Assembly (NCBI RefSeq): GCF_014697425.1
Contig: NZ_JACJRU010000012.1
Location: 62,001-126,000, forward strand
Reading direction: 5' to 3'
Origin: Nostoc sp. FACHB-110
GTDB lineage: Bacteria; Cyanobacteriota; Cyanobacteriia; Cyanobacteriales; Nostocaceae
Length of the DNA: 64,000 nucleotides
Positions 47,734-57,100 of the stretch are shown here, in pieces. The position numbers and the translations under genes were made by a program. Position 1 is the stretch's first letter. Each line of letters begins with the position of its first letter. The notes below the pieces were generated by a model that had not been told where the DNA came from, searched no databases, and worked only from the letters and a program-made list of their open reading frames with translations.

Positions 47734-48189
47734 TTAAAGCGGCATCAGTGCGCGTTGACATTTGGGGCATACTGCATGAATTGTCATTTGACAGTCAAGC
47801 AGATGAAATCCTTCTTTTTGAGCAGTTTTCGCACCAATTTTTAAAATCGAATCGTTTTTAAACTCAATGGTGCTGTTGCACCGAACACAAATTAAATGAT
47901 GGTGATGGTGGGGGTAAGGTTGGTTAATTTCGTAATGTTTATGACCTTCCCCTAATTCCAATTCGCGCAAAATTCCCATTCGTGCCATCAGTTTCAACGT
48001 ACGATAAATAGTTGAAAGACTGATGCCTTCGCCGTCAGCTTCTAAGCGATGGTAAAGATCCTCAGCACTGAGGTGTTCACCTTGCGGAAGTTCTTGAAAA
48101 ATGTGTAAAATCACTTCGCGCTGGGGTGTTAAACGCCAACCTCTTTCATTTAATTCTGCTTTGAGTGAAGTAGTTGTGTAGACTGTCAT
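47734..48189 (-). CDS. furA: Ferric uptake regulator FurA
   Basis: The 151-residue Fur protein is read from the ATG at 48189 (TVYTTTSLKAELNERGWRLTPQR); an upstream ATG at 48207 is unconserved. The winged helix has LSAEDLYHRLEADGEGISLSTIYRTLKLM. The metal and dimerisation part has PHHHHHLICVRCNSTIEF and CPKCQ with two CxxC pairs. It represses iron-uptake genes with Fe2+ and also affects heterocyst and oxidative-stress genes in Anabaena. The sequence is very close to what I recall of Anabaena FurA. It is convergent with the peptidoglycan-binding gene 230 bp away and has sigC upstream. Confidence 0.94.
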   Translation of the reverse strand: MTVYTTTSLKAELNERGWRLTPQREVILHIFQELPQGEHLSAEDLYHRLEADGEGISLSTIYRTLKLMARMGILRELELGEGHKHYEINQPYPHHHHHLICVRCNSTIEFKNDSILKIGAKTAQKEGFHLLDCQMTIHAVCPKCQRALMPL

Positions 48190-48511
48190 ACTAATTTTTC
48201 TCAACAAAGCCCATTAGTTGAGAATATAACAAATGTGATGAGCAATTTGCAACAAACAAAGCTTATTGACAATATTTATTAAGTTCTCATGAATAATTAG
48301 TCAGCTTCTCAACCCAATTATCCAATAGCGATCCCATTCGCTAGCAGCATTCAGCAGTAGGCTAGATCAGCATAGGGAAATCTAGCTGCAAAAGTTTTGC
48401 ATAAGCCAGGAAATAGCAGAAGGTAAAAACATTACTGTTCTTAACATTCACGCTTGCAGAATGTCCTAATTTCTTTGCTTTTGGCGATAAATTCTATAGT
48501 AGGAGGCAGCT

Positions 48512-48571
48512 ATGCTAGAGGTAAAAGTCTTACTCTGCCTGGCTTCGTCCTTTTTAAATGTCTTCACGTAG
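48512..48571 (+). CDS. Very short candidate ORF (19 residues) with strong ribosome-binding site
   Basis: ATG at 48512 preceded by TAGGAGGCAGCT, an unusually good Shine-Dalgarno sequence for this genome; product MLEVKVLLCLASSFLNVFT, hydrophobic. It lies opposite in direction to furA and sigC. No homologue known to me. It could be a chance occurrence or a small membrane peptide. Confidence 0.25.
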   Translation: MLEVKVLLCLASSFLNVFT

Positions 48572-48680
48572 ACTTCGACTGCTATACCTGTGGACAAGCA
48601 GGTTAAGTTTGCTATAACTGAGTAGTCCAATTTCAATCATGGTGAGAAATGTAAAGAATAAAGAATGAAGGATAAAATTG

Positions 48681-48728
48681 CACACTTCAAACTTCATACT
48701 TTACACTTCATACTTTACACTTCATACA
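48681..48728. repeat. Heptamer repeat (ACTTCAT/ACTTTAC)
   Basis: About seven degenerate ACTTCAT/ACTTTAC units lie immediately downstream of the sigC stop (minus strand). Confidence 0.75.
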
Positions 48729-48731
48729 CAA

Positions 48732-49982
48732 TTAGCTCAGAGACTCTAAATAGTCGCGGATAAGGTTACGACGCTTGGGTTGACGCAGCTTTTGTAAAGC
48801 TTTTGATTCAATTTGACGTACCCGTTCCCGTGATAAATCAAGAGCGCGGCCAATTTCGGCTAAAGAGTAAGGATGACCATCCGCTAAACCAAACCGCATC
48901 AAAATTACATCTCGTTCGCGGCTAGTTAAATCAGCTAATAGATTTTGCAAGTCTCTTTGTAAAGATTCTCGCATTAGCATTTCTTCAGGAGTAACGCTAT
49001 CTGTTTCTAGCAATTCGCCTAACTCTGTATCTTTATCTTTACCAACTTTGGTTTCTAAAGAAACAGAACGTGGAACTCTTAACAACACTTCTCTAACTTG
49101 AGATGGTGTCATTTCTAATTCAATTGCCAAGTCTTCTAAAGTTGGAGTCCGACCTTTTTCTTGAGCAATTTTGCGTTGCGCTTTTTTAATTTTGTTTAAT
49201 TTTTCGGTGATATGGACTGGGAGGCGAATTGTGCGACTAGAAGTAGCAATAGCTCTTGTAATCCCTTGACGAATCCACCAGTAAGCATAAGTACTAAAGC
49301 GATAACCTTTAGTAGGGTCAAATTTTTCTACGGCTCTTTCTAAACCAAGGGTTCCTTCTTGGACTAAATCTAATAATTCCAAACCCCGATTTTGGTATTT
49401 TTTGGCAACAGAAACCACAAGACGCAAGTTTGCCTTGATCATGTGTTCTTTAGATTGCAGTCCTTGAGACTGAATTTGCTCCAGTTCTTCGACTGTAATC
49501 TTGGCAATTTCCGCCCAACGGCGTTTGCCTTCTGACAAAATCGGCTTAAGATCCGACACCTGCACACCAGCAGTAGAAGCCCATCTTTCTAAAGATGGAC
49601 GGTGGCCTAGTTCAGATGCTAAACGTTCTTGAACTTCAATTAATCGCAGGTAAGGCGAAACTACAGCATCCCCTTGCTTGGCAGCATTGGCTAGTACAGT
49701 CCGCATCCGTAGGTAGCGTTGAACTTTTTGAGCTTCTGAAACTTCTTCATCACGCCCCAACAACCGGACTCGACCAATTTCCTGAAGATACAAACGTACT
49801 AAGTCTGTGCTACGACGGTTAGTGTTTGCACCAAAACTAGCAGGATCAACAGAAACTATTTCCAGATCTTGTAAATCTTCGACCGACAAATCACCGTCGT
49901 CAACCGTGATATCTGGGTCTAAAACCTGGCGGGACTTTTGGGAATTGTAGGCGGCATCCGGGTAGAAAGATGTTGCTGGCAT
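48732..49982 (-). CDS. sigC: Group 2 RNA polymerase sigma factor SigC
   Basis: The 416-residue sigma-70 factor has the region 1.2 DLVRLYLQEIGRVRLL and a non-conserved insert. Region 2 carries LLDLVQEGTLGLERAVEKFDPTKGYRFSTYAYWWIRQGITRAI (core and -10 recognition), region 3 follows, and region 4 has SLAEIGRALDLSRERVRQIESKALQKLR (-35 recognition). Lacks the long acidic N-terminus of primary RpoD. The gene next to furA in Anabaena 7120 (all1692) is sigC, hence the symbol. SigC acts in carbon/nitrogen stress and heterocyst or hormogonium programmes (family knowledge). A 625-bp non-coding region upstream suggests complex regulation. Confidence 0.92.
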   Translation of the reverse strand: MPATSFYPDAAYNSQKSRQVLDPDITVDDGDLSVEDLQDLEIVSVDPASFGANTNRRSTDLVRLYLQEIGRVRLLGRDEEVSEAQKVQRYLRMRTVLANAAKQGDAVVSPYLRLIEVQERLASELGHRPSLERWASTAGVQVSDLKPILSEGKRRWAEIAKITVEELEQIQSQGLQSKEHMIKANLRLVVSVAKKYQNRGLELLDLVQEGTLGLERAVEKFDPTKGYRFSTYAYWWIRQGITRAIATSSRTIRLPVHITEKLNKIKKAQRKIAQEKGRTPTLEDLAIELEMTPSQVREVLLRVPRSVSLETKVGKDKDTELGELLETDSVTPEEMLMRESLQRDLQNLLADLTSRERDVILMRFGLADGHPYSLAEIGRALDLSRERVRQIESKALQKLRQPKRRNLIRDYLESLS

Positions 49983-50607
49983 ATCGTCTCAATGGCTCCA
50001 GGTAACAATAGATTACGGTCAGCTAATCAAAATCAACTGTTGCTATTGTTCCCGTGATTCAAGATGAAATAACACGGTATGAGGTTCCAATACAATTTTT
50101 TTTCAAAAACTGCACTAGTGTTTCCAACATTAATGCCGAAATGCTTCGGCTGCTGAACATTTTGATTGAACCAATAGCTATTCAAATCTACAGATAGGCT
50201 TTAATTTCTGAGCTACCTAATCAGTATTTCCAATCAATATGTATAACTTGTTACTTTTGAGCTTGTATAAACATTGGTTAGTAAAGTTATGTTTAACATC
50301 TGGTTAGTCATATCTACATGGCTATAAAAGTAATTTCCTGACGATTTAGTATTTTTTGTCTAAGGATTTCTCAGGAAATTATGAAGTTAAAATAAAGGCA
50401 GAGTATAGAAAATCAAAGTAGACAATCAAGGACAAAGCACTGATGAAAGACCTTTAATATAAGTCAGGTGGCTACATCAATTTTCCGCGATCGCACCCTG
50501 GACATTATTGTTGTATTTCTCTAGACAACAAAATGCAATGTCTTCAGCCTCGTTGCCAACCTCGCTTGAATTGTCTATTTTCTGGAGTTTATAGCTGAAA
50601 CTACTGT
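49983..50607. other. Long sigC upstream region (625 bp)
   Basis: AT-rich, no frame looks coding. Long leaders are usual before sigma factor genes; no defined promoter could be assigned by eye. Confidence 0.45.
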
Positions 50608-50769
50608 CTAATTCAGCAGAGTTTCATACTCATCATGATTACCAATCGAGAACCAATAATAATCTTCACCCTTCTTTAAAGCTAATGCGCGATAAGCACC
50701 ACTAATACGTGCAGACCACATATCCTTGTCTACTTTTTTGAAGTGTAAAGAAAGTACATTAACCCACTC
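50608..50769 (-). pseudogene. Remnant of a RelE/ParE/HigB-type toxin gene
   Basis: Minus-strand translation gives 53 residues from an in-frame stop at 50770-50772 to TAG at 50608-50610. The text LSLHFKKVDKDMWSARISG then AYRALALKKGEDYYWFSIGNHDEYETLL matches the C-terminal half of RelE-superfamily toxins (H-x-K-x-x-...WS-R-I-....YRAL...-WF-IG-H-EY-LL). The first third, with the start codon, is missing and no antitoxin gene is visible. It is most likely a decayed toxin-antitoxin locus. Confidence 0.6.
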
Positions 50770-50816
50770 TCAAAGCGGTGAAAGTCCTAACTTTTGACTT
50801 TTTCCTTTTAACTTAC

Positions 50817-51743
50817 TCAGTGATATTCCGGCTTTATATCCCGTAGCATCAATTCATCGAGTGCTTGTTGGGGAGTAACTTCACCTTGGAGTAAGCGATA
50901 AACTTGCTCTGTAATTGGCATATATATATTTTGCTGCTTGGCTAATTGCATCAATACTTGACAAGTGTTGACACCCTCGGCGGTTCCTGGCAAATTAGCG
51001 AGGACATCTGTCAGGGTTTTACCACCAGCCATTTGATAGCCCACTTGGTAGTTACGGCTCAAAGGACTATTACAGGTGGCTAACAAATCTCCCAGACCTG
51101 ACAAACCATAGAAAGTTTCCGTTTTCGCACCTAAAAAATTGCCGATGCGAACCATTTCTGTAAGTCCACGGGTAACTAAAGCAGCTTTGGCGTTAGTCCC
51201 CAATTGTAAGCCATCGCAGACACCAGCTGCGATCGCCATCACATTCTTGAGTGTTCCTCCTAATTCCACACCCAAAGGATCGGGATTTGTATAAACTCGG
51301 AAACGTGGTGCAGAAAATACCAGCTGCACTTTTTCGGATGCAGTGGTGATGTTGCTGGCTACTACGGTTGCAGCTGGTAATGATTTTTGAATTTCTGCTG
51401 ATAAATTCGGGCCAGATAATACCACTACTGGATGATGCGGAAATGCAGCTTGCCAAATTTGCGACGGCGTAGCAGTGGTTTGTGGTTCTAACCCCTTGGT
51501 TGCTGTGACAAAAATTGTTTCTGGTGAAAGGGGACAAGATTGTACTTGCACCGCAACATCTCTTACCCCTTTCATAGAAATAGCAGATAGCACTATTTGA
51601 GCATCTTGAATAACAGCTTCTAGTGTTTCTGTGCCATGACGCGACCATAGTCTAACTTTGTGACCATTGGCCGCGGCTAGATTTGCTAAAGCTGTACCCC
51701 AAGCACCTGCACCTAAAATTGCAATGGTAGTTTCTTGCACCAC
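50817..51743 (-). CDS. gpsA: Glycerol-3-phosphate dehydrogenase [NAD(P)+]
   Basis: GpsA reduces dihydroxyacetone phosphate to sn-glycerol-3-phosphate for phospholipid and glycolipid synthesis. The 308-residue cytosolic enzyme starts with GTG (51743 or 51740). The Rossmann motif is ILGAGAWGTALANLAA. Substrate-site and catalytic segments are LSGPNLSAEI, GVELGGTLKNVMAIAAGVCDGLQLGTNAKAALVTRGLTEMVRIG, YGLSGLGDLLATC and GTAEGVNT. It is slightly shorter than the usual 330 residues because the region after RLWSRHG is compact. It is 44 bp downstream of lipA, with an AGTTATC repeat between. Confidence 0.94.
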   Translation of the reverse strand: MVQETTIAILGAGAWGTALANLAAANGHKVRLWSRHGTETLEAVIQDAQIVLSAISMKGVRDVAVQVQSCPLSPETIFVTATKGLEPQTTATPSQIWQAAFPHHPVVVLSGPNLSAEIQKSLPAATVVASNITTASEKVQLVFSAPRFRVYTNPDPLGVELGGTLKNVMAIAAGVCDGLQLGTNAKAALVTRGLTEMVRIGNFLGAKTETFYGLSGLGDLLATCNSPLSRNYQVGYQMAGGKTLTDVLANLPGTAEGVNTCQVLMQLAKQQNIYMPITEQVYRLLQGEVTPQQALDELMLRDIKPEYH

Positions 51744-51746
51744 TTT

Positions 51747-51812
51747 ATATCAGTTATCAGTTATCAGTTATCAAGTCTACTCCCTGTTTACTGATGACTG
51801 ATAACTGATTTA
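51747..51812. repeat. Heptamer repeat (AGTTATC / CAGTCATC) overlapping the lipA 3' end
   Basis: TATCAGTTATCAGTTATCAG at the left and ACTGATGACTGATAACTGAT at the right are complementary. The right part encodes the last residues of LipA (SVISHQ) and its TAA. It lies in the lipA-gpsA gap. Confidence 0.8.
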
Positions 51813-52693
51813 TCAGCACTCAGCACTTTTCTGGGATAACGTTCCATTAATTCCCGGACTTGTTCTGCATGATAGGAGCTTCTGGTTAAGGGAGAAGAAA
51901 CGACTTGCAAAAATCCGAGTTCTTTGCCAAAGGCTTGCCAGGCGGCGAATTGTTCTGGAGTAACGAAGGCATCGACTTGCAAATGTTTTTGACTGGGTTG
52001 GAGATATTGCCCAATTGTCAAAATATCGCAATCGACTGCCCGTAAGTCTTGCATCACTTGGCGAATTTCGCTATCAGTTTCGCCTAAGCCTACCATGATG
52101 CCCGATTTAGTGTAGACCCAAGGTGCAATTTGCCGCGATCGCTGCAATAATTCGAGTGTGCGATCGTATTTTCCTTGGGGACGCACCCGACGATATAAGC
52201 GAGGAACCGTTTCTGTATTATGGTTAACTACTTCTGGGTTAGCTTGTAAAATTATTTCCAAAGCATCCCAGTTACCACATAAATCAGGAATTAATACCTC
52301 AATTGTGGTCTGAGGTGAGACATTTCGCACCGCCGTAATGCACTCGACAAACTGCGAAGCACCACCATCTGGTAAATCATCTCGGTTAACAGAAGTAATC
52401 ACCACATGATTGAGCCTCATACGGCGCACTGCTTCTGCTAATCTGGTTGGTTCTGTAGGGTCTAGAGGTTTAGGCTTTTTCTCAAAATCAATATCACAGT
52501 AAGGACAAGCACGGGTACAAGCTGGCCCCATAATCAAAAAAGTGGCTGTACCCGCCTTGAAGCACTCACCAATATTCGGACAGGATGCTTCCTCGCAAAC
52601 CGTATTGAGTGCTAAATCCCGCAAAATTTCTTTAACGTTACCAACGCGCTCCCATTGAGGAGCTTTAACTCGCAACCAGTCTGGCTTTATCAT
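51788..52693 (-). CDS. lipA: Lipoyl synthase
   Basis: This radical-SAM enzyme inserts two sulfurs into octanoyl-lipoyl domains. Of 301 residues, the auxiliary cluster has [12 protein letters not shown] (C33, C38, C44) and the radical-SAM cluster has CTRACPYC (C59, C63, C66). Other family blocks are [27 protein letters not shown] and [14 protein letters not shown]. The final [13 protein letters not shown] is encoded by AGTGCTG and AGTTATC heptamer DNA, so the native C-terminus has been extended by about 12 residues. Upstream lie the 54-residue membrane protein and petN; downstream gpsA. Confidence 0.95.
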   Translation of the reverse strand: MIKPDWLRVKAPQWERVGNVKEILRDLALNTVCEEASCPNIGECFKAGTATFLIMGPACTRACPYCDIDFEKKPKPLDPTEPTRLAEAVRRMRLNHVVITSVNRDDLPDGGASQFVECITAVRNVSPQTTIEVLIPDLCGNWDALEIILQANPEVVNHNTETVPRLYRRVRPQGKYDRTLELLQRSRQIAPWVYTKSGIMVGLGETDSEIRQVMQDLRAVDCDILTIGQYLQPSQKHLQVDAFVTPEQFAAWQAFGKELGFLQVVSSPLTRSSYHAEQVRELMERYPRKVLSADKSVISHQ

Positions 52694-52960
52694 AATTACG
52701 CTAAATCAACACTTTCAGCCCGATACAACCCTAAAATGCTCATTTAATGCTCAACAAATTTAAATAGCAAAAAACTAACTTGCTAGAAGCTAGGAAGACT
52801 TAAATTTGGGAAGCCTAACTATTTTAATCTCGCCTCATACCCCTTGGATAAAACAGGCTCTTAAATCCACAATTTTATGAGGCTTTCTAGCATGAAAAAT
52901 TGCAGGGATGCGATATTAATGATCACATCCCTGCAACAAGATAATTTAACTGCGATCGCA

Positions 52961-53125
52961 TCATCGCTTTTTGGGTGATGTGGTGCGTCGCTGTTCGCGT
53001 TTTTCGACTTCTCGCCGACGGCGATCTCGCCAGTCTGCCACCGTCAAGTAGCCTACACCTCCAGTGACTGCTACAAGCAGTACCAGAGCAATTAAAGCCA
53101 AAATACTCAAAAATGGACTTTCCAC
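52961..53125 (-). CDS. Small single-pass membrane protein, 54 residues
   Basis: The minus-strand frame runs from the GTG at 53125 (seven bases after the petN stop) to TGA. The N-terminus ESPFLSILALIALVLLVAVTGGVGYLTV forms one membrane helix. The C-terminal half is highly basic and charged (ADWRDRRRREVEKREQRR), so it follows the positive-inside rule with a cytoplasmic tail. Such a small protein downstream of petN is familiar from other cyanobacteria, but I know no assigned function. It is probably cotranscribed with petN. Confidence 0.7.
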   Translation of the reverse strand: MESPFLSILALIALVLLVAVTGGVGYLTVADWRDRRRREVEKREQRRTTSPKKR

Positions 53126-53132
53126 GTTTACT

Positions 53133-53222
53133 CTACAGTCCGTTACGGCCCCAAACTACCATTGCAATTGACCAAGTAAACACGACTAACAGCGATACCC
53201 ATCCCAATGTCAAAATTCCCAT
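53133..53222 (-). CDS. petN: Cytochrome b6f complex subunit VIII (PetN)
   Basis: The 29-residue protein on the minus strand is [20 protein letters not shown] followed by MVVWGRNGL, one transmembrane helix, practically the canonical PetN sequence. Essential small subunit of the thylakoid cytochrome b6f complex. ATG at 53222, stop TAG at 53133-53135. Confidence 0.93.
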   Translation of the reverse strand: MGILTLGWVSLLVVFTWSIAMVVWGRNGL

Positions 53223-53282
53223 AGTCTTATCTTTGCAAATAATTACGAAACGTCTCTAATATTTATCATACCGGGAACGGTA

Positions 53283-53320
53283 AAGTCTGAAGTGAGAAGT
53301 CTGAAGTCTGAAGTAGGAAG
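53283..53320. repeat. Heptamer repeat (AAGTCTG)
   Basis: GAAGTGAGAAGTCTGAAGTC type units in the divergent spacer between petN and the next plus-strand gene. Confidence 0.65.
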
Positions 53321-53365
53321 TTTAAAAATCATTGTAATTTCTATTTATTATCCCCTATTGTCAAA

Positions 53366-53812
53366 ATGAACGAAATTTTTGCTACACAATTAATGGCAGA
53401 ACGACTAGAGTCTCTTAAGGCAGGAATTATTGGCTGTTTATCGCTTTTGCTTGCCTGGCTAGTCACTAATATTCTCAATAATCTATTTTTATCAAAGTAT
53501 TTTAATATACTTACAAATATGCAATTATCCTTAAATCTGCATTGTTTAGTAAGTTTGGCGATCGCAGGTTTTTCTGGTTTGCTATTTGGTGTCACTTATC
53601 GCTATATCATCCGTCAAGACCAAAACCCACAATTAAAAGCTGGCGGAGTTTTGGCTTTTGGTTTAGTACGGGGATTAGCACAAATTGATGTCGGTTGGGG
53701 TTGGAGTGCTGTCGTGCTGGCACTTGAGAGTGTGTTGTGGTTTATTATGGCAGCGATCGTACTTGATAGTGCTATCCGCCTTGGCTGGGTTAAACCTTTT
53801 GCATCTAATTAA
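53366..53812 (+). CDS. Conserved-type membrane protein, 148 residues, unknown
   Basis: No family name recognised. Three to four membrane segments are visible: AGIIGCLSLLLAWLVTNILNNL (about 19-40), LVSLAIAGFSGLLFGVTY (about 60-78), GGVLAFGLVRGLAQI and AVVLALESVLWFIMAAIVLDSA. A YIIRQDQNPQLKAG loop lies between. Glycine-rich helices suggest tight packing. Start ATG at 53366 follows GTCAAA without a clear ribosome site. It ends 49 bp before a strong terminator. Confidence 0.7.
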   Translation: MNEIFATQLMAERLESLKAGIIGCLSLLLAWLVTNILNNLFLSKYFNILTNMQLSLNLHCLVSLAIAGFSGLLFGVTYRYIIRQDQNPQLKAGGVLAFGLVRGLAQIDVGWGWSAVVLALESVLWFIMAAIVLDSAIRLGWVKPFASN

Positions 53813-53860
53813 TGTATTATGTATATTACATTAATTAAGTAATACATCCATTTCAATTAA
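53813..53860. repeat. AT-rich dyad ahead of the terminator
   Basis: ATGTATTA at the gene end and TAATACAT about 20 bases later form an 8-bp inverted repeat, making a second weaker hairpin directly in front of the 53861-53905 terminator. Confidence 0.4.
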
Positions 53861-53905
53861 AAAGCACCTAGAGTGTTGCCGTGTTTCCACTCTAGGTGCT
53901 TTTTT
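53861..53905 (+). terminator. Strong bidirectional terminator with TTGCCGTGTTTC loop
   Basis: AAAGCACCTAGAGTG (53861-53875) pairs perfectly over 15 bp with CACTCTAGGTGCTTT (53888-53902), followed by TTT. The 12-nt loop TTGCCGTGTTTC is identical to that of the hairpin at 57380-57424. Confidence 0.85.
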
Positions 53906-53911
53906 CAACTT

Positions 53912-53924
53912 ACTCCTCACACAC
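53912..53924 (+). other. Yfr1-core-like motif ACTCCTCACACAC
   Basis: Exact 13-base match to the conserved single-stranded core of the cyanobacterial small RNA Yfr1, six bases after a strong hairpin. The 3' terminator hairpin expected in Yfr1 is not seen, so an RNA gene is not proven. A diverged version (GCTCCTCACACAACT) follows the sister hairpin at 57436. Confidence 0.35.
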
Positions 53925-54158
53925 AACTAGAACTTAGCAGATGTTTGGGAAATTGGCAAGTATATTATGTAACACTTTATTAAGGCTGTTTCCTATTGCC
54001 TTTCAATCGTCTTTCACCAGACACTATGTGTTTGTCCTGAGCGATTCTTGGTTCTTTTTTTTTAATATTTTTAGATAGGATATATCTTGGGGCGGTTGCC
54101 CCATCAAAAAAAATATTTAAGTCTGATTAGACAGGTTACTGCCAAGGATGAATGCAGT

Positions 54159-57100
54159 ATGTCAACAGTCCAGCGCGCTCATATGCAGCGTTATTTTGTC
54201 TGTGTTTTCTCCGTATTAATTGCGCTGCTACTAGGCTTAACGCTGGATAACCTGTTAAATCTAGAAGTTTCGCCACTTTTTTTTGCTGCTGTAGTTGTCA
54301 GTAGTTGGTATGGGGGATTAGCACCTGGCTTATTCGCTACAGTCTTAGCTGTTTTATTGAATAACTACTTCTTTATTCCACCCATTTATTCTTTATTACC
54401 AAATACTTGGACTGACATATTACAGCTAATTGTTTTTAGCTTGGTAGCGTTATTAATTAGTTCTTTAAATTCAGATTTATATTTTGCCAAACAACAATCT
54501 GAGTTTAAGCTAGCAAAGCTGAAAATGAGCTATCGTCGTCTGTTAGAAACAGCTTATGAAGGTATCTGGATATTTGACCAAGATGGGAAAACAGAATATG
54601 TGAATTCTCAGTTAGCCCAAATGCTTGGTTATAGTGTAGAGCAGATTAGCGATCGCGCAATTTTTGATTTTCTCGAACCTGATACTCAGCAGGAAATTAG
54701 GCAATGGCTAGCGCAAAATCAGCACAGTGCAGATACGAAACAGCAGTTTGAAGCACGTTTATATCGCCAAGATGCAGCTGAAATTTGGGTAATGATTTCT
54801 CTTAGCTCAATCTTGAACGAGCAGGGAAATTTTGCTGGGATGGTTGCTATGTTGACAGATATTACTAAGCGTAAACTTTCCGAAACCAAGCGCGATCGTG
54901 AAGGTCAATTACTGCGCGCTATGCTAGATATTCTGCCTGTGGGAGTAGTCATATCTGACGCTAAAGGCAAGTTTATAGAGATTAATCCAGCTATCAAAGC
55001 GATTTGGGGAGAAAACGCGCCGTTTTTAGAAGAACCAAGCCAATATCATGAATATAAAGGATGGTGGGCAGATACAGGTAAACCAATTGCCGCCCACGAG
55101 TGGACACTTGGTAGAGTTTTAGCTACAGGCGAAACAATCATTGGTGAAGAAATTGATATTGAAAGCTTTGACGGTAAACGTAAAACGATTCTCAATTCTG
55201 CTATACCTATTTGCGATGAAACTGGAACCATTATTAATGGCGTAGCTGTGAATGTAGACATCACAGAACGCAAGCAAGCAGAAGAAAAATTGCGGCAAAG
55301 TGAAGCGCTCGCCAAAGCCAGGGCAGAAGAACTCGAAACTATCATGGAAACTGTTCCCGCCGCAGTCTGGATTGCTCAAGACCCCCAATGTCATCAAATG
55401 ACCGTCAACCATAGTGCTTATAAATTGATGCGCCTACAACCAGGCTCAGTGATGACGGCAACGCCAGCCAGTGGTGAATACCCCTTTCCGTTTAAAATTC
55501 ACAAAAATGGTCAAGATGTAAACCTCTGCGAATTACCAATGCAGCAAGCAGGTTTAACTGGCCAAGAAACGGAAGGAGAATTTGAATTTGTTTTTGATGA
55601 AGATGATGTGCAGTTTATTTACGGTAAAGCCGCACCATTGCGTGATCATGCAGGTAATATCAGAGGCGTAATTGGAGCTTTTTTAGATATTACTGAACGC
55701 AAACAAGCAGAAGAAGCTCTCAGACAGAGCGAATTGATGTTTCGCACCTTAGCAGACACAATGGCGCAAATGTTTTGGATTACCCAGCCAGATGGCTATC
55801 ATGAGTATTTTAACCGCCGTTGGTATGACTATACAGGCAAAACCCTCAAACAAGCTCAAGGCGAAGGCTGGTTAGATATCTTACATCCTGATGATGTCCA
55901 AAATACAGTTGATTGCTGGCAAGATTGCTTGCAGACTGGGAGAAAGTATGAAATTGAATTTCGTCTGCGTCGTGCTGTTGATGGTGAATATCGCTGGCAC
56001 TTAGGATTAGCCTTTCCATTACGCAATGCTCACGGACAGATTATCAAATGGTTTGGCTCATGTACGGATATTCACGAACAGAAGCTATTAGTTGAAGAAC
56101 GAGCGCAAGCTTTAGAAAGGGAACGTACGGCCAGAATAGAGCTAGAAAAAGCTAATAAGATGAAAGATGACTTTTTGGCTGTTGTTTCCCATGAATTGAG
56201 ATCGCCGCTTAATCCCATTCTTGGCTGGGCCAAACTGCTTAAAAGCCGCAAATTAGATACAGTCAAGACAACCCAAGCCTTAGACACCATTGAGCGTAAT
56301 GCCAAGTTGCAAGCGCGCTTAATCGACGATTTATTAGATGTTTCGCGGATTTTGCGCGGTAAACTCAGTTTGAATCTCGCAACAGTTGACTTAATTACAA
56401 CGATTGAAGCCGCACTAGAAACAGTCCATCTCGCCGCCGAAACTAAATCGATTCAACTACAAACTGAGATTACTATTGATGACATCAAAATTGAAGGTGA
56501 TGCCAACCGCCTACAGCAAGTAATTTGGAACCTACTCACAAATGCCATTAAGTTTACACCAGAGGGCGGTTTGGTGAAATTACGACTCCAAAAAGTTGGC
56601 AATTTTGCCCAAATTCAAGTCATAGATACAGGCAAAGGTATTAGCGCTGAGTTTTTACCTCATGTTTTTGAACGCTTCCGCCAAGCTGATGATGTGACAA
56701 CCAGAAAGTTTGGGGGACTGGGATTAGGATTAGCAATTGTCCGTCACCTTGTGGAACTCCATCGAGGTTCTGTACAAGCCGCCAGCTTAGGAGAAAATTT
56801 AGGCGCGACCTTTACAGTGCAATTGCCTTTGATGGTTACGGCTAGTAAACAATTGACAGACTATGCTTTATCTGAAAATGCCCCAAACCTTCAAGGTGTG
56901 CAAATAGTCGTTGTAGATGATGATGTTGATACCTTAAATTTGCTTACCTTCATCCTCGAACAATATGGGGCTTCCGTCAAAGCTGTAAACTCAGCCCCAG
57001 AAGCCCTCAACGCGATCGCCCAACAACAGCCAAATTTACTACTCAGTGATATTGGTATGCCTTTAATGGATGGCTATATGCTGATTGAGCAAGTGAGAAA

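Larger units (their letters stand above)
48190..48731. other. furA upstream region with heptamer array and a small possible leader ORF
   Basis: Directly upstream of furA, the sequence around 48215-48240 (TTGAGAATATAACAAATGTG) is an AT-rich Fur-box-like stretch compatible with autoregulation. A 19-codon plus-strand frame at 48512-48571 has an exceptional AGGAGG site. Heptamers occupy 48681-48728. Confidence 0.45.

Noticed and set aside
53861-53940. Calling a Yfr1 small-RNA gene outright
   Set aside because: Only the 13-base core and a 5' hairpin are present; the required 3' terminator hairpin is not visible, so it is reported as a finding and low-confidence motif only.
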